Assembly: GCA_001972305.1 (NCBI GenBank)
Contig: BDDD01002691.1
Span: 1 to 64,000 of the forward strand
Direction of reading: 5' to 3'
Length of the DNA stretch: 64,000 bases
DNA from: Cephalotus follicularis
Lineage: Eukaryota; Streptophyta; Magnoliopsida; Oxalidales; Cephalotaceae
Numbering within the stretch: position 1 is the first letter of the stretch; every line of letters starts with the position of its first letter. This document shows, one piece after another, positions 41,441 to 55,643 of the stretch. The translations under genes were made by a program, and so were the position numbers. Below the pieces are notes generated by a model. It had not been told where the DNA came from and ran no database searches. It saw only the letters and a list, made by a program, of their open reading frames with translations.

Positions 41441-43953
41441 TATAACACCCCCGAAAGTGGGAGCCCTTACAGGTACAATAACAGAACTTAAGCATAAACA
41501 CTAAGCTTTATTCAAAACAAAATGGTGGTATGAACATAACATAACTAAACATAAACTGGAGTATGAATCTAAGACATAGCCTGGTATCTTTACTTAATCA
41601 ATTTCAAAACCATAATCTGAAAACATAACCCGGAAACATAACATTGTTCAAGCGACTGGCCTAACCATGCCCATGAAATAACAGAAACAAAACAGGATCA
41701 ATTCCTAGGTGATCCTCAGAAAGAAGGTGGATATCTCTCTCACACATTTCCTCGATCTCCTGAAAACCTGCCGTATGGAAACAAAAACAAGGCTGAGCAA
41801 ACCTCAGTACGGATGAGGAATATAAAACAGTAAAAGGACCATCAAAAGATAAACAAATATCTGAACTTCAAAATAAGCAATTAATACGAATAAATATTAT
41901 TTATAACGTAAAACAGAATATTTAAATAAACAATTATAAAAATCTTCATAACCTTCTGAAAATCATAGTATCATAAATCTTAATTCAAATCTTTGTCTGA
42001 TTTCATAATTCCATAACAGAAAATCTGATGTATACATATATATAAGGTTTGCAAGGGGTTTACGAGGCCCACATGCTCTGACGGAAAGACGTGTACGGCA
42101 CTACACAATCAATTCGCTGAATCTGAATTTCTGAATCTGACTATAACTAGAGTATACTCATATGCCTCAAAAGGATCCATACCCTACCCTCAGGATATAT
42201 ATAAAAAGAGACTCCGTAGATCGATAACACTGCCACTGTAAGTGTCATGTCCTTCGTGCCAAAGGAACATGCCTATGATACCTCATAGGTAGGTTTTTCT
42301 CTGTATGTTATTATGCTAAAACATTGTTTTATTCTAAAACATTTTAAAACATACATATGTATACTGTCTCCAGACATATCTAAAATTATTTGATAAGTAT
42401 CACCAACACACTTTCATATCCGAAATCATAATCTTATCTGTATCCAAAATTTAACATACTCCCGAAAGTCAAAGCCATGTTCATTTAACATATTTTCGAT
42501 AGTGAAAATCATGTACAAACTATAAAATAAGTAATATTAACTATAGTAATAAAACAGATTTTATTCAAATAAAACCGAATATCCGATAACGAAAAGTCCA
42601 TTTCAATAAAATCAGAGAGTAGCCAAGAAATGAGAAATATCCGTACCTTAGCAGTTCAAAACTAAACAAACCCGAATACCGAACAAAACAAACAAGGAGT
42701 ACTCTAATCTCCACAACCCTAATCTGATTAAACCCAAACATCACATAACATAAAAAGACACAAATATCAAAACTGTCAGAGAAAGCATCGACGGTTAAAC
42801 TATAGGCGTCGACGGTTTCAATGCATGAAGGAACAAAGTGCTTAGCATAGCGCCAACTAACACATAGCATTTAACAGTGTAAAGAGACGACGCTCAAGAA
42901 TTAAGCATCGATGGTTTGCGTCGAAGACAGAATGCCAGTAGCAAAAAATCAGTTGAAGACTATGAACAAATCAGATTTTCTTACAAATACAAATCATAAA
43001 CAACAACACGCAGGTTCTAAATCATGATTTATAAGTTTAAAACATCAGTACATACATATGATTACATATAAAATGCAAGACATGTGTATGAACAATTTTG
43101 AAACACAATTTTCTGGTGTATTAGCGGTTTACAAAATTGAGAACTTACAATTTGATTTCCTTTACATGATTCATAAAACAGGTAGAATGTATATATCTAA
43201 AACATAGTTTCTTTGCTTTAAATGTCGTTATAATGAAATTTGCATAAAAATAATCACATAGATGAAAAAATTAAAAACAACAGAATTTTATTTCAAACAA
43301 GCCTCTAAAATCATGCTCAAAGACAAATTCTAACCATTTTTAATCCAAATTAAAGATTGATATCGAAACTACGTAGTCAAGACTATAACTTTTGTTTAGA
43401 AAATACCTTCAAAACACGTTAAAATCGATCAAGAACAAGGCTGGCAAAGCTGCTGCTCTTGTGCGTTTTAAAAATGCAGATGGTTTTCTCAAAATGAAAT
43501 AATCAATTTTAAAAATCCAGAAAACGTGTTAAGTAATGACAAAAATTGTGTAAGCAACGTTTTCCTTTCATGCAGATATGAGTCCAAAGAAAAAAGGAAA
43601 AATCGGATCAACAAATATGGTAAAAACCTCCTTTTTCCATACGTATGTCACCGTCCAAACAGAATAGGAAAGCAGACTAAAGAGTCGATGGTTAGCAAAA
43701 AGCGTCGACGGTTAAAGCTTTTAAAAATAAAACGCATCGATGTAACACGTTTAGGCATCCACGGGTCCCACTACACTGCCAAAGCGTCAACGTTTCTGAT
43801 GAAGGCGTCGACGCTTTATACCCAAATTCAAAAATAATAAACAAGGCGAATTCCAATTTCAAAAATTCAACGGTCCAAAAACAATACATATAATAGATCA
43901 CATAAACATAATATGAAACGGTAAACACGTAGGCATAGAAACGGGATATTACA
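41441..43953 (-). repeat. Left LTR of D1
   Basis: Plus-strand reading TATAACACCCCCGAAAGTGGG...GGGATATTACA, 2.5 kb, followed by a pyrimidine-rich ACCCCCCTTAAA run (purine tract on the minus strand). The edge matches TGTAACACCCCCG of the LTR at 55644. Palindrome arrays at 42783-42935 (first centres 42789 and 42810) and 43680-43815. Confidence 0.85.
43680..43815. promoter_or_regulatory. Phased TCGA-palindrome array, U3 block of D1 LTR
   Basis: Copies of AAGCGTCGACGGTT type with centres near 43686, 43706, 43738, 43759, 43788 and 43809 (20, 32, 21, 29, 21 bp), about 140-270 bp inside the LTR in element orientation. Confidence 0.65.
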
Positions 43954-44005
43954 TCCACCCCCCTTAAAAGAGATTTCGTCCCAAAATCAGAACCATACTC
44001 ATTCC

Positions 44006-45340
44006 TTATTCAAAAAGACGAGGGCATACTTCCCGAATATGTTCCTCCAACTCCCATGTAGCCTCATGTTCAGGATGGTTCTTCCATAAGACCTTGACCA
44101 AAGGACTGGTCTTGTTACGAGTAACCGGCGCCTGCCGATCCAAATTAGCTTCCGCCTCCTCATCACAACATAAATGCTCTCGAATACTTTCCAAAGGGTA
44201 GTGAACCACGTGCAAGGGATTGTACTGATAACCCCTCAACAGAGACACATGGAACACATTATGAACATGAGACAACTGTGGAGGTAAAGCTAACCGATAA
44301 GCAACTGCCCCAACCTTTTCAAGAACTTCAAAGGGTCCTCTATACCGAGGACTCAATTTCCCCTTCAAGCCAAAACGACGAACTCCCTTCCAAGGTGAAA
44401 CCTTCAGAAACACATGTTCACCTGCTCTAAACTCCAAGTCCATCCGATGTTTGTCCACATAACTCTTCTGGAGGGATTGAGCTACCTTCAATCTCTCCCT
44501 TGCTATAGCCACTTTATCAGTAGTGTTATGAACTAGCTCAGGTCCCTCAATCATTCTTTCTGCAACTTCATCCCAACACATCGGAGTCCGACACTTTCTT
44601 CCATACAACGCTTCAAACGGAGCCATCCGAATGCTAGCATGCCAACTGTTATTATATAAAAACTCCACCAAGCTCAAATACTCATCCTAGTTTCCAGTCC
44701 ACTCTAAGGCACAAGACCTCAGAATGTCCTCTAAATTCTGGATAGTCCTCTCAGACTGCCCATCTGTCTGTGGATGGATAGCTGTACTGTAACTGAGCCG
44801 CGTTCCCCACGCCTTCTAGAATCCCTTCCAAAACCGCGAAGTGAAATGGGGATCCCTATTCAAAATAATGGATACCAGTGTCCCGTGAAGTCTCACTATC
44901 TCCTGCTGGAAAATCTCAACCAATCGGTCCACAGAGAAATCCTCTCGGATAGCCAAAAAGTGAGCCAATTTAGTCAAACGATCCACCACTACCCAAATAG
45001 CATAATTCCTTCTGAAAGTTCTGGGCAAACCCGTAACAAAATCCATCGCTATGCTCTCCCATTTCCAAACTGGAACCTCCAAGGGTTGCAACAATCCACT
45101 GGCTCGTTGATGTTCAATCTTGACCTGCTGACAGACCAAACACCTCCCAAAATACTCTGCCACATCCCTTTTCATTCCATTCCACCAAAAGTTTTGTTTC
45201 AAGTCTCTATACATTTTTGTAGAACCCGGATGTATAGAGAATGGAGAGCTGTGTGCCTTTGAAAAAACAGCCTCTCTAATAGTAGGATCAGTTGGCTTAC
45301 ACAACCGACTACCCAACCATATAACTACATGCTCATCCAC
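44006..45340 (-). pseudogene. Integrase and chromodomain of D1
   Basis: From right to left: zinc-binding part (YRDLKQNFWWNGMKRDVAEY, CLVCQQVKIEHQRASG), core (WESIAMDFVTGLPRT, VDRLTKLAHFLAI), GPY/F module ([30 protein letters not shown]) and chromodomain (LVKVLWKNHPEHEATWELEEHI). The last two are in one open stretch. Confidence 0.88.
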
Positions 45341-45406
45341 CCGAAACTCCGACTACTTACCTTCATCAACATTCTAGACTAAGGACCATAAGTCACCATC
45401 ATCACT

Positions 45407-46760
45407 CTAAGCCGCCTTAATCCAAGATATGAGAGTAGGTTCTACATTCATAACAACCATATAACCTCCCGAACCCCGAACAAACAAGTACAAGTGCAAC
45501 CGTTCCATATCAGATATCAACTGTGGCTGATTAAGCAAAGCCGCTACACTCCCAAAACTCTTCATACTCAGAGCATCAGCTACCACATTTGCTTTACCAG
45601 GGTGGTACTGAATATTCAGCTCGTAATCCTTCAGGAGCTCCAACCATCGTCTCTGACGCATGTTCAACTCCTTCTGCGTGAAAATGTACTTGAGACTCTT
45701 GTGATAGGTGAAAATGTCACAAGTTTCTCTGTACAAATAGTGACTCCATATTTTCAAAGCAAAAACAAGTGCTGCTAACTCCAGGTCATATGTAGGGTAG
45801 TTTAACTCGTAAGACTTAAGCTGTTTGGAAGCATAAGCTATGACATGAACGTGCTGCATCAGAACACAACCCAAACCCTTATTGGAAGCATCACTGTATA
45901 TCTGGTATCCACCTTACCCAGATGGCAATCGAAGAATCGGTGCAGTCACAAGCCCATTCTTCAACTTTTCAAAACTTGCTTCTCGTTCTTCATTCCATAC
46001 AAACTTGGCTCCCTTTCTCATAAGCTGAGTCAGTGGTAAGGCTATAGAGGAAAAGCCTTCCACAAACCGTCTGTAGTAACCAGCCAAACCCAGAAAGCTC
46101 TTGACCTCCGTCACTGTGGTAGGTCTCAGCCATATAGTAATAGCCTCAACTTTAGCAGGATCCACATTGATGCCTTCAGCAGTAACCACGTGACCCAGAA
46201 ATGCCACCTGCTCTAACCAGAACTCACACTTTGAAAACTTCGCGTAAAGCTGATTCTTTCTCAAAATATCCAACACTATACAAAGTGGCTCTTCATTCTC
46301 TTCTCTTGACTTTGAGTACACAAGGATATCATCTATGAACACTATAACAAACCGATCCAAGAACTCATGAAAAACGCTATTCATCAAGTCCATGAAGACT
46401 GCTGGCGCATTAGTAAGTCTGAAAGGCATCACTAAAAACTTGTCATGCCCGTACCGTGTGCGGAAATCAGTCTTGGGTACATCCTCATCTTTCACCCATA
46501 CCTGATGATATCCAGACATAAGATCGATCTTAGAAAAATACCGTGCACCATGGAGTTGATCAAATAGGTCATCAATCCTAGGCAAAGGGTATTTGTTCCT
46601 GACAGTAATCTGATTCAGCTCCCTGTAGTATATGCATAGCCTAAGACAACCATCCTTCTTTTTCAAAAACAGAACCAGAGCACCCCATGACGAAGCACTC
46701 GGTCGGATGAAACCCCGATCCAATAAATCTTACAATTGCTCATTCAATTCTTGCAATTCT
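45407..46760 (-). pseudogene. RT and RNase H of D1
   Basis: RT motifs [53 protein letters not shown] and [10 protein letters not shown]; RNase H motifs [39 protein letters not shown] and [13 protein letters not shown]. Confidence 0.88.
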
Positions 46761-46774
46761 AGCGGTGCCATCCT

Positions 46775-47359
46775 TTATGGTGCCTTGGCTATAGGTCCCG
46801 CTCCAGGAATGAGATCGATGGTAAACTCCACTTCCCGTTGCGGTGGCAAACCCAGTAACTCCTTCGGTGATACATTTGAAAACTCTCTAACCACAGGATA
46901 GTCCTCAAGGCGAGGCTCATCCTTAGAGACATCATTTACAACAGCTAAGAACCCCTCAGCGCCCTTAGCTACCAACTTTTGAGCCTTCAATGCTGAAATA
47001 ACTTTAACTTCTTTTCTTCGCTGTGAACCATGATAAACAAAATCAGGCCTATCCACAACCCCAAACAGAACCCTCCAAACCTGACAATCCATCATAGCAC
47101 GATGGCGATCTAGCCAATTCATACCCAGAATTATATCAAAATCATACATATCAATCGGGAGAAGATCCGCATCTCGAACCCGATCATCAAAAGTAAAAGG
47201 GAAAGCACAAAAACATTCAGATATCGCAACAGATGTCCCCATAGGGGTCGAAAGAATCAGAACTGGATCCAAAGGCTGAGATGGCACCCCAAGATGTTGA
47301 ACGAAAGACCTCTCTACCACAGAGTGAGTCGATCCATAATCGAATAATACATAAGCCAT
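46775..47359 (-). pseudogene. Protease region of D1
   Basis: AYVLFDYGSTHSVVERSFVQHL is the protease active-site context, followed by DFDIILGMNWLDRHRAMMDC, the second conserved block, and the start of the RT connection (EFTIDLIPGAGPIAKAP). Confidence 0.82.
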
Positions 47360-47459
47360 ACGATTACAAATAGAAAGGTAACCTAAAACAGTACCTGGAG
47401 TATTAGCTGGCTGATGAGTCCTCAGTGAAAAGACTCAGCCACCTACATTGCGCTGTCCC

Positions 47460-48437
47460 GCATCTCCACCATTACCTCTCCTCTCCTTCGCATGAGCGTC
47501 CTGCCAATCCATGAAGCGATGACCTTGCCATCCGTACACGAAGCAAGCTCTAGTCACTTTGTAACAAGTCCCAACCGGATGTCTCTTCCCACAAGTGTCA
47601 CACTATGCAATCTGAACATCGGGGTTGCCCCCACCACCAGCTCCCTAAGCTTGCCTCTGATCATTTCCTGCTGACGTTGCTGTCCTCCTCCCTTATTATG
47701 ATTATTATTCTTCCTTTGTTGTTTACCATCCCGACCCTTACCCTGTTGTCCAAAGTTTTGACCCTGAGAATATCCCCTATTCCTCTTCCTTTCTCCTTCT
47801 TGCCAAGCAGCCTAGAAATCTAACCTTTCCCTCTCTATGTTCTTTGCAGCATTTGTAACCTCAGAAACATCAGCAAATCTTGAGTTAATCAGCTTACCCC
47901 TGAGCTGATAATGTAACTTCCATTTAAACTTCTCATCCTGTTCTAACAACGACCCCGCTGCAGGTCCCGTGAAGCCAGCCAATCTGGTAAATCGGGCCAA
48001 GAACTCGGTAATAGACTCACCCTCCTTCTATCTTGTCATCACAAACTCTCTTGTATAAGCCTCTTTATCAGCAGTGGGAAAATAGTGGTAATAGAAGATC
48101 TCCCAAAAGCCAGACCAAGACAAAGCATCAATAAATCTTTCACCCTTAGCAGTTTTCAAAGTCTTCCACCAAGTCCGGGCATCGCCCTCTAGCTTATATG
48201 CAGCTAATTTCACTTTCTGATCATCACCGCACCCCAGTTTACCAAATATTTTCTCCAAATGAGCAATCTAGTGCTCAGCCTCCACCAGTGTTGGTGCTGA
48301 ACTAAAGGACTACGGTCTCGGCTTTTGGAATCTCTCGAGCCAGACATAAACAGGAGTGTCAGGCGGGTCCCCAGCTCCCCTAGCTGTACGAACAATCCCT
48401 GGTCCATTTTCCTCAGCCACTTGCTCACGATGGCCAT
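47460..48437 (-). pseudogene. Gag of D1
   Basis: Gag core with WLRKMDQ, CGDDQKVKLAAYKLEGDARTWW and DKEAYTREFV, then a Gln/Asn/Lys-rich linker and zinc-knuckle remnants. Homologous along its length to D2 gag. Confidence 0.78.
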
Positions 48438-48484
48438 GTCCTGGGTTTTGCTGCTGCATCACCCGGTTCACTTCTTGCTCTACA

Positions 48485-50874
48485 GTTTAAGAAGAATTTA
48501 GTCTAATACTGTCCCAAAACATGACCAATGCTACTGAAAACACAATGGACCAACTCCTAGATGATCCTCTGACAAATGGGTAACTCTCATCACACGTTTT
48601 CCCCATCCTTCTGAAAACCTGCCACATAGAAACAAAAATGCGGCTGAGCAAACCTCAGTACGTATAAGGAAGTAAAACATTAAATGGTGAACAAATAATT
48701 TGAACTTTAAAATTCAGCAAAGTACATTAATAAATATTCTTCAAAATGTAAAGCACAATATTTAAAAACGAATAGTTATAAATAATCATAACTTTATGAA
48801 AAACATAACATCATAATTCCAAATTTTATATGATTTCATAATTCCATAACAGAGAATTCTGACATACATACATATATAGGTGCAAGGGGTTCGCGAGGCC
48901 CACATGCTCTGACGGAAAAGTCATGTACGACACTACACAAACAATCCCAAAACTGAATACTAAATTCTGACAATAACTAGAGTCGACTCATACGCCTCAA
49001 AAGGATCCATATCCTACCCTCGGGATACATATTTAAAAGAGAAGCCGTAGACCGATCACACCGCCACGGTAGGTGTCATGCCCCCCGTGCCAAAGGACAT
49101 GCCTATGATACCTCATAGGTAGGGGTTTTCTCTGTATGTTATTATGTTAAAACATTGTTTTATTCGAAAACAACTTAAAACATAGTTATGTATAAATACT
49201 GTCTCCAGAGATATCTGAAATTATTTAAAGAGAAACATCAACATCCTCCATATCTGAAATCATAATCCGAATCGTATCTAAAGTTTGACATACTTCCAAA
49301 AGTGGAAGTCATGTCCAAAGTAAATAACATATTTTCGACAGTGGAAAAACATGCATATCAAAATCAATATCCGATGTAACAATATTGAAATCCATTTCAA
49401 TGAGATTATTATCAAAACGATAATATCCGTATCAAAATATGAATTTTATTTCGAAAAAAACCAGGAATAGAATCGTAAAGCATCAACCCGTTGAAATGAT
49501 GTAACTGTACATAATCATCAAACAGTCAAAAAATTGACTTTATTCAATTTAATCGAGGAGATATCCAAGAACGAAGAATCCGTACCTTAGCTGTTTGAAA
49601 AATCTAAACAAACACGAATACCAAACAAAAGCACCCTAGGAGTGTCCTAATCTCCACCACGGATGATATCAAGACTTAGACATATAAGCCCACACATCAC
49701 ATAACATAAAAAGAAGCAATTATCAAAACTGTCAGAGAAAGCGTGGACAGTTTATTCTTAGGCGTCGACGGTTTCATTGCATAAAAGGACAAAGCGCTGA
49801 GCAAAGTGTCGACTAAACACAGCCTAAAACAGTAAAAAGCGGAGACGCTCAAGAAATAAGCATCGACGGTTTGCGTCGAACACAGAATACCAGTTGCAGA
49901 AAATCAATTTCAAAACATGAGTAAATCTGATTTTTCATAAACAATGAGCATAAATAACAGCATGTACGTTATGTGACATGTTATGCAAGTTCAAAAACGC
50001 CAGAATAAACCTATGATTTCATGTAAAGTATAAAACACATTCTGAATTGAAATTTTCGGATATATAAACAGTTTATGGAAAAACCTTGAGCTATAATCTG
50101 ATTTTTGTTTCTTAGAGTATAAAACAGTAACATATACATATCTATAGCGTAATTTATTTGATTAGAATACCAGTATAATGAAATATGCACATAAATTTTA
50201 TATATGAACAAATTAAGAAAAGCAGAAAATTAGTTTCAACAGGCCTCTTAAATCATGCTCGAAATTAAATTCTAGTAGGTTTAATACAAACTAATGATTG
50301 ATATTGAAACTACATAGTACAAACTACAACTTTTGTTTAGAAAATACCTTCAAAAGACGTCAAAAGCGATGTAGAAAATGTGCTCAAGTTGCTGTGTTGG
50401 TTTGTAAGAAATGCAGAAATGGTTTAAGTTCTTAAAACAATTGGTCTGTTAAGTGCAAAAATCCGTGTTTAAATGACAAAATCGGTGTTTTAAGACATTA
50501 CCAAACAAACCAAAACGCGTTAGATACATATGGAAATCAGATAGCCAGAAGAAGGAAACAATCTTTCTTTCCAAAGACACTGTCACCGTCCAAAACAAAT
50601 AAGGAAGATGACTAAAGCGTCGACAGTTTACTTAAAGCGTCGACGGTTAAGCCTTCCGTTACAAAACGCGTCAAAGTCACACTTTTTGGCGTCCACGTAT
50701 CTCACAGCACCCAAAGCGTCGGCGGTTCTAATAAGAGCGTCAGCGCTTTGTGCCCAGAAAACAAAATAAAAGAAATTCAAAATAAAATCAAAGAGTTCAA
50801 ACCATAGCATATATCAAAAGGTATAAATCCAACATAAAATGATAAACGTGTCAGCATAGAAACGGGATAGTACA
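48485..50874 (-). repeat. Left LTR of D2 (shared border with D1)
   Basis: Matches 55841-58226 closely, ending GGGATAGTACA before a pyrimidine-rich ACCCCCCACCCCC run. Palindrome arrays at about 49740-49885 and 50610-50757 (second block centres 50621, 50641, 50672, 50693, 50720, 50741). Confidence 0.87.
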
Positions 50875-50939
50875 TCCACCCCCCACCCCCTTTAAAAAGG
50901 ATTTCGTCCTGAAATCACAACCATACACAGACCTTATTC

Positions 50940-52300
50940 AAACAGGTGAGGATATTCTTCCTGAATATGCTCCTCCAACTCCCATGTAGCTTTACCTTTG
51001 GGATGATTCTTCCACAATACTTTTACAAAAGGGATGTCTTAATACGAGTAACCCTCTCCTGTCTATCCAGAATAGCCTCAGCTTCCTCATCTCAAGACAA
51101 GTCCTCACGAATGCTATCAAAAGGGTAGTGAACCACGTGCAAGTTGTATTGATAACCCCTCAACATAGACACATGGAACACGTTATGGACATGAGATAAC
51201 TGTGGAGGCAAAGCTAACCGGTAAGCAACCGATCCAACCTTCTCTAGAACTTCAAACGGTCTGACAAACCGTGGACTCAACTTTCCCTTCAGCCCAAACC
51301 TTCGGACTCCTTTCCATGGTGAGACTTTCAGAAACACGTGTTCACCAACTCTGAACTCCAATTCCCTCCGATGTTTGTCTACATAACTCTTCTATTGGGA
51401 TTGAGTTGCCTTTAGTCTTTCACTAGCTATAGTCACTTTCTCCGTAGTGATCTCAACTAGCTCAGGTCCTTCGATGACTCTCTCTCCAACCTCATCCCAA
51501 TACAAAGCCTCAAACGGAGACATCCGAATACTAGCATACCAATTATTATTCTAGGCAAACTCCACCAAGCTCAAATACTCATCCCAGTTTCCAGCCCACT
51601 CTAAAGCACAAGACCTCAGCATGTCCTTTAAAGCCTGGATGGTCCTCTCCGACTGCCCATCTGTCTATGGGTGGAAAGTTGTGCTATAGTTGAGCCGTGT
51701 TCCCCAAGCCTTCTGGAATCCCTTCCAAAATCTAGACATGAAACGAGGATCTCTATCCAAAACAATGGATACAGGTGTCCCGTGTAGTCTCACAATCTCT
51801 CACTGGAAAACCTCTGCCAACCGGTCTACAAAAAAGTCCTCCCGGATAGCCAAAAAATGTGCCGATTTAGTCAACCGATCCACCACTACCCAGATGGTAT
51901 CATTCCTTCCGAACGTCCCCGGCAATCCTGTAACAAAGTCAATCGCTAAGCTCTCCCATTTCCAAACTTGAACCTCCAAGGGCTGTAACAAACCACTGGC
52001 TCGTTGGTACTCAATCTTAACCTGCTGACAGCCCAAACACCTCCCAACATACTCTGCTACATCCCTCTTCATTCCATTCCACCAGAAGTTTCGCTTAAAG
52101 ACCCCATTCATTTTTGTAGAACCTGGATGTATAAGAACGAAGAGCTGTGCGCCTCTGATAAAATAACATCTCTGATAGTAGTATCCATCGGCACACATAA
52201 CCGACTACCCAACCAGATCACTCCATCCTCATCCACCCGGAACTCTAACTGTTTAACCTCACCAACATTCTGGACTAAGGCCCATAGTTCACCATCATCA
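50940..52300 (-). pseudogene. Integrase and chromodomain region of D2
   Basis: Contains FKRNFWWNGMKRDVAEYVGRC, WESLAIDFVTGLPGTF, VDRLTKSAHFLAI, the GPY/F module ([30 protein letters not shown]) and a decayed chromodomain at the left end. More eroded than that of D1. Confidence 0.82.
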
Positions 52301-52362
52301 CTCTGTGCAGCCTTAATCCGAGATATAAGAGTAGGCTCTATACTCATACTAGCCATATAACC

Positions 52363-53700
52363 TCAAGAACCCCGAACAAACAAGTTTAAGTCCAACCGCT
52401 CCATATCTGCTATCAATTGCGGTTGTGTAAGCAAAGCCGCTACACTCCCAGAACTCTTTCTACTGAAAACATCAGCTACCACATTTGCTTTACAAGGGTG
52501 GTACTGAATAATCAGGTCATAGTCCTTCAAAAGCTCTAACCACCTCCTCTGTCGCATGTTCAACTCCTTTTGCGTGAAGATGTACTTGACACTCTTATGA
52601 TCAGTGAAAACATCACAAGTTTCTCCGTACAAATAGTGCCTCCAAATTTTTAACGTGAAAACCACAGCTGCTAACTCCAGATCATGTGTAGGGTAGTTCA
52701 CTTCATAAGGCTTCAACTGTCTTGAAGCATAAGCTATCACATGACCGTGCTGCATTAGAACACATCCCAACCCTTTCTTGGAAGCATTGCTGTAAATCTG
52801 GTATCCCCCTAACCCACTCGGTAACCGAAGAATTAGTGCTGACACCAGACCATTCTTCAATTTCTCAAAACTTGCTTCCCTTTCTTCGTTCCACACAAAC
52901 TTGGCTCATTTTCTTAGAAGTTGTGTAAGTGGCAAGGCTATGGAGGAGAAGCCTTCCACAAACCGCCGATAGTTGCCTGCCAGACCCAAAAAACTCCTAA
53001 CTTTCGTTACTGTAGTAGGCCTTGGCCATTTGGTAATAGCCTCAACCTTAGTAGGATCCACACTAATACCATCTGCTGTAACCACATGGCCTAAGAATGT
53101 CACCTGCTCCAACCAAAATTCACATTTTGAAAACTTCGCATAAAGTTGATTCTTCCTCAAAATACCCAGCACTATACGAAGTTGAGCTTCATGTTCTTCT
53201 CTCGACTTGGAATACACAAGGATGTCATCAATGAACACAATCACAAACTTGTCCAAGTATTCATGAAACACCCGATTCATCAGATCCATAAAGACTGTCG
53301 ATGCATTTGTAAGTCCAAATGGCATCACAAGAAACTCATAATGCCCGTACCTTGTACGAAAAGCAGTCTTAGCTACGTCCTCATCTTTCACCCGTAGCTG
53401 ATGATAACCATATCTGAAATCGATCTTAGAAAAATACCGTGCACCTTGGAGTTGATCAAAAAGGTCATCAATCCTAGGCAAAGGGTATTTATTCCTGATG
53501 GTAATCCTGTTCAACTCTCCATAGTCTATGCATAACCTCATGGACTCGTCCTTCTTCCTGACAAAAAGAACCGGAGCTCCCCACAGTGAAACACTAGGCC
53601 GGATAAAACCCCGACCCAACAACTCTTGTAACTACTGCTTCAGTTCTTGCAATTCTAACGGTGCCATTTTGTATAGTGCTTTAGATAACGGTGCCGCTCC
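52363..53700 (-). pseudogene. RT and RNase H of D2
   Basis: RT motifs [48 protein letters not shown] and [10 protein letters not shown]; RNase H motifs [40 protein letters not shown] and [11 protein letters not shown]. Well preserved order and spacing. Confidence 0.88.
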
Positions 53701-54240
53701 GGGAATGAGCGCAATGGTAAACTCCACTTCCCGTTGCGGTGGCAAACCCGGTAACTCCTTTGGAAACACATCTAAAAACTCTCTAACAACCGGATAGTAC
53801 TCAAGGCGAGGCTCATCCTTAGAGACGTCTTTTACAACAGCTAGGTAACCCCCAGCACCCTTAGCTACCAACTTTTGAGACTTCAAAGCAGATATAACTT
53901 TAACTTCTTTTCTCTTGGCTGTGAACCCTGATAAACAATTCAACCCTATCCACATCCCCAAACAGAACCCTTCGAAAATGACAGTCAATCATGGCACGAT
54001 GGTGATCTAACCAATCCATTCCAAGAATCATGTCAAAGTCATACATATCTATCAGGAAAAGATCCGCATCTCGAACGCGATCATCAAAAGCGATAGGACA
54101 ACCACGAAAACATTCAGATATCACAACAGTTATCCCCATAGGGGTCGAAAGAACCAAAACTGGATCCAGAGATAAAGATGGAACCCCAAGATGCTGAACA
54201 AAAAACCTCGCTACCACAGAGTGAGTCGATCCTGTATCAT
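53700..54240 (-). pseudogene. Protease region of D2
   Basis: FFVQHLGVPSLSLDP and DFDMILGMDWLDHHRAMIDC correspond to the D1 protease; the active-site block lies just upstream near 54220. Confidence 0.78.
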
Positions 54241-54249
54241 AAAAAAAAC

Positions 54250-55440
54250 ATAAGCCATACGACTACAAACAGAGACATAACCCGAAACAGTACCTGGAGC
54301 ACCCGCTGCCTGATGAGTAGTCAAAGAAAAGACTCGACCACCTACATTGCGCTGTCCCGCGTCACCGCCATTACCTTTCATCTCCTTTGCTCGAGGATCT
54401 GTGCAATCCATAAAATGATGGCCCTGTTGTCCGCATACAAAGCATGCTCTTGAAGCCTTGTAACAATTTGAAACCGGATGCCTCTTCCCACAAGTCTCGC
54501 ACTCTACAATCTGAACATTGGGGTTACCCCCACTAGTAGCTCCTTGATTCTGCCTTTGGTCATTTCCAAACTGTCCACCTCCGTGGTTATTATTTTTCTT
54601 TTGCTGCTTACCATTTCGGCCCTTACCCTGTTGTCCCGAGTTTTGGCCCTTAGAATCTCCCCTATTTCTCTTCTTTTCTCCTTCTAATCGAGCAGCATGA
54701 AAATCCAACCTTTCCATTTCTATGTTCTCTGCGACGTTTGCAACCTCCGAAACATCCGCAAGCCTCGAGTTAATCAGGTTACCCCTAAGCTAATAGTGCA
54801 ATTTCCATTTAAACTTTTCTGCCTGCTCCACTGTTGACCCCGCTGCAGGTCCCGTAAAACCCGGTAACATGGTAAACAGGGCTAAAAACTCAGTAACAGA
54901 TTCACCTTCCTTTTATCTCGTCATCAGAAACTCCCTTGCATAACCGTCTTTATCAGCAGTGGGAAAATACTGCTGATAAAAGATCTCACAGAAATCAGAC
55001 CAAGACAAAGTCTCAACAAAACCTCCAACCTTAGCTGTCTTCAAGGTCTTCCACCATGGTTGGGCATCGCCCTCCAGCTTATACGCGGGCAACTTAAACT
55101 TCTGATCATCGCCGCATCACAGTACATCAAAAATCTTCTCCAAATGAGCAATCCAATGCTCAGCCTCCACTGGTGTTGGCGCCGAACTAAAGGATCGTGG
55201 TCTCTATTTTTGGAACCTCTCCAGCCATACATAAACTGGAGTATCAGGATGGTCCCTAGCTCCCCTAGCTGCAGGAGCATCAACTAGTAAATTCTCCTCA
55301 GCTACTTGCTCACGGAGAACTTGTTCATAACTTTGTTGCTACTGCATTACTCGGTTCACTTCCTGAGCCACAGCCTGTCTAACCATCTCGTCCATTGCAG
55401 GCTCATTTCTTGCTCCACCCTGAGCCATAACATGTTCAGT
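54250..55440 (-). pseudogene. Gag of D2
   Basis: Gag with an N-terminal part near 55440 (MAQGGARNEPAMDEMVRQAV), a core region, a Lys/Gln/Asn-rich linker (GRNGKQQKKNNNHGGGQFGN) and zinc knuckle ACFVCGQQGHHFMDC, preceded by a second Cys cluster ECETCGKRHPVSNC. The double Cys cluster is shared with D1. Confidence 0.83.
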
Positions 55441-55626
55441 TCTCTGAGGGGTGTTCCTTGTTCATGCCATCTATGCAACAGAATCCAGAACAAGATAAAG
55501 ACAAAAGAGTCAGAAGGGCAAAACGAATGACATATCAAAAGATCGTATTGAAGAAGTCCTAACCCAGTGTCTACCCAATCTCACAGGTCAAACGCAGTTA
55601 GGTTTTCTAAGGAAATAAAACCTATA

Positions 55627-55638
55627 TCTCTGATACCA
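55627..55638 (-). other. Primer-binding site of D2
   Basis: Minus-strand TGGTATCAGAGA, initiator tRNA-Met type, five bases from the LTR edge at 55644. Confidence 0.8.
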
Positions 55639-55643
55639 CAATC

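Larger units (their letters stand above)
41441..48484 (-). mobile_element. Chromovirus D1 (LTR plus internal region)
   Basis: LTR 41441-43953 followed by chromodomain, integrase, RNase H, RT, protease and gag on the minus strand. Its own right LTR, leader and primer-binding site are not seen; the gag end passes into the LTR of D2. Broken, with several breaks. Its LTR is visibly different from those of D2, so D1 is a separate, somewhat older or diverged copy of the same family. Confidence 0.85.
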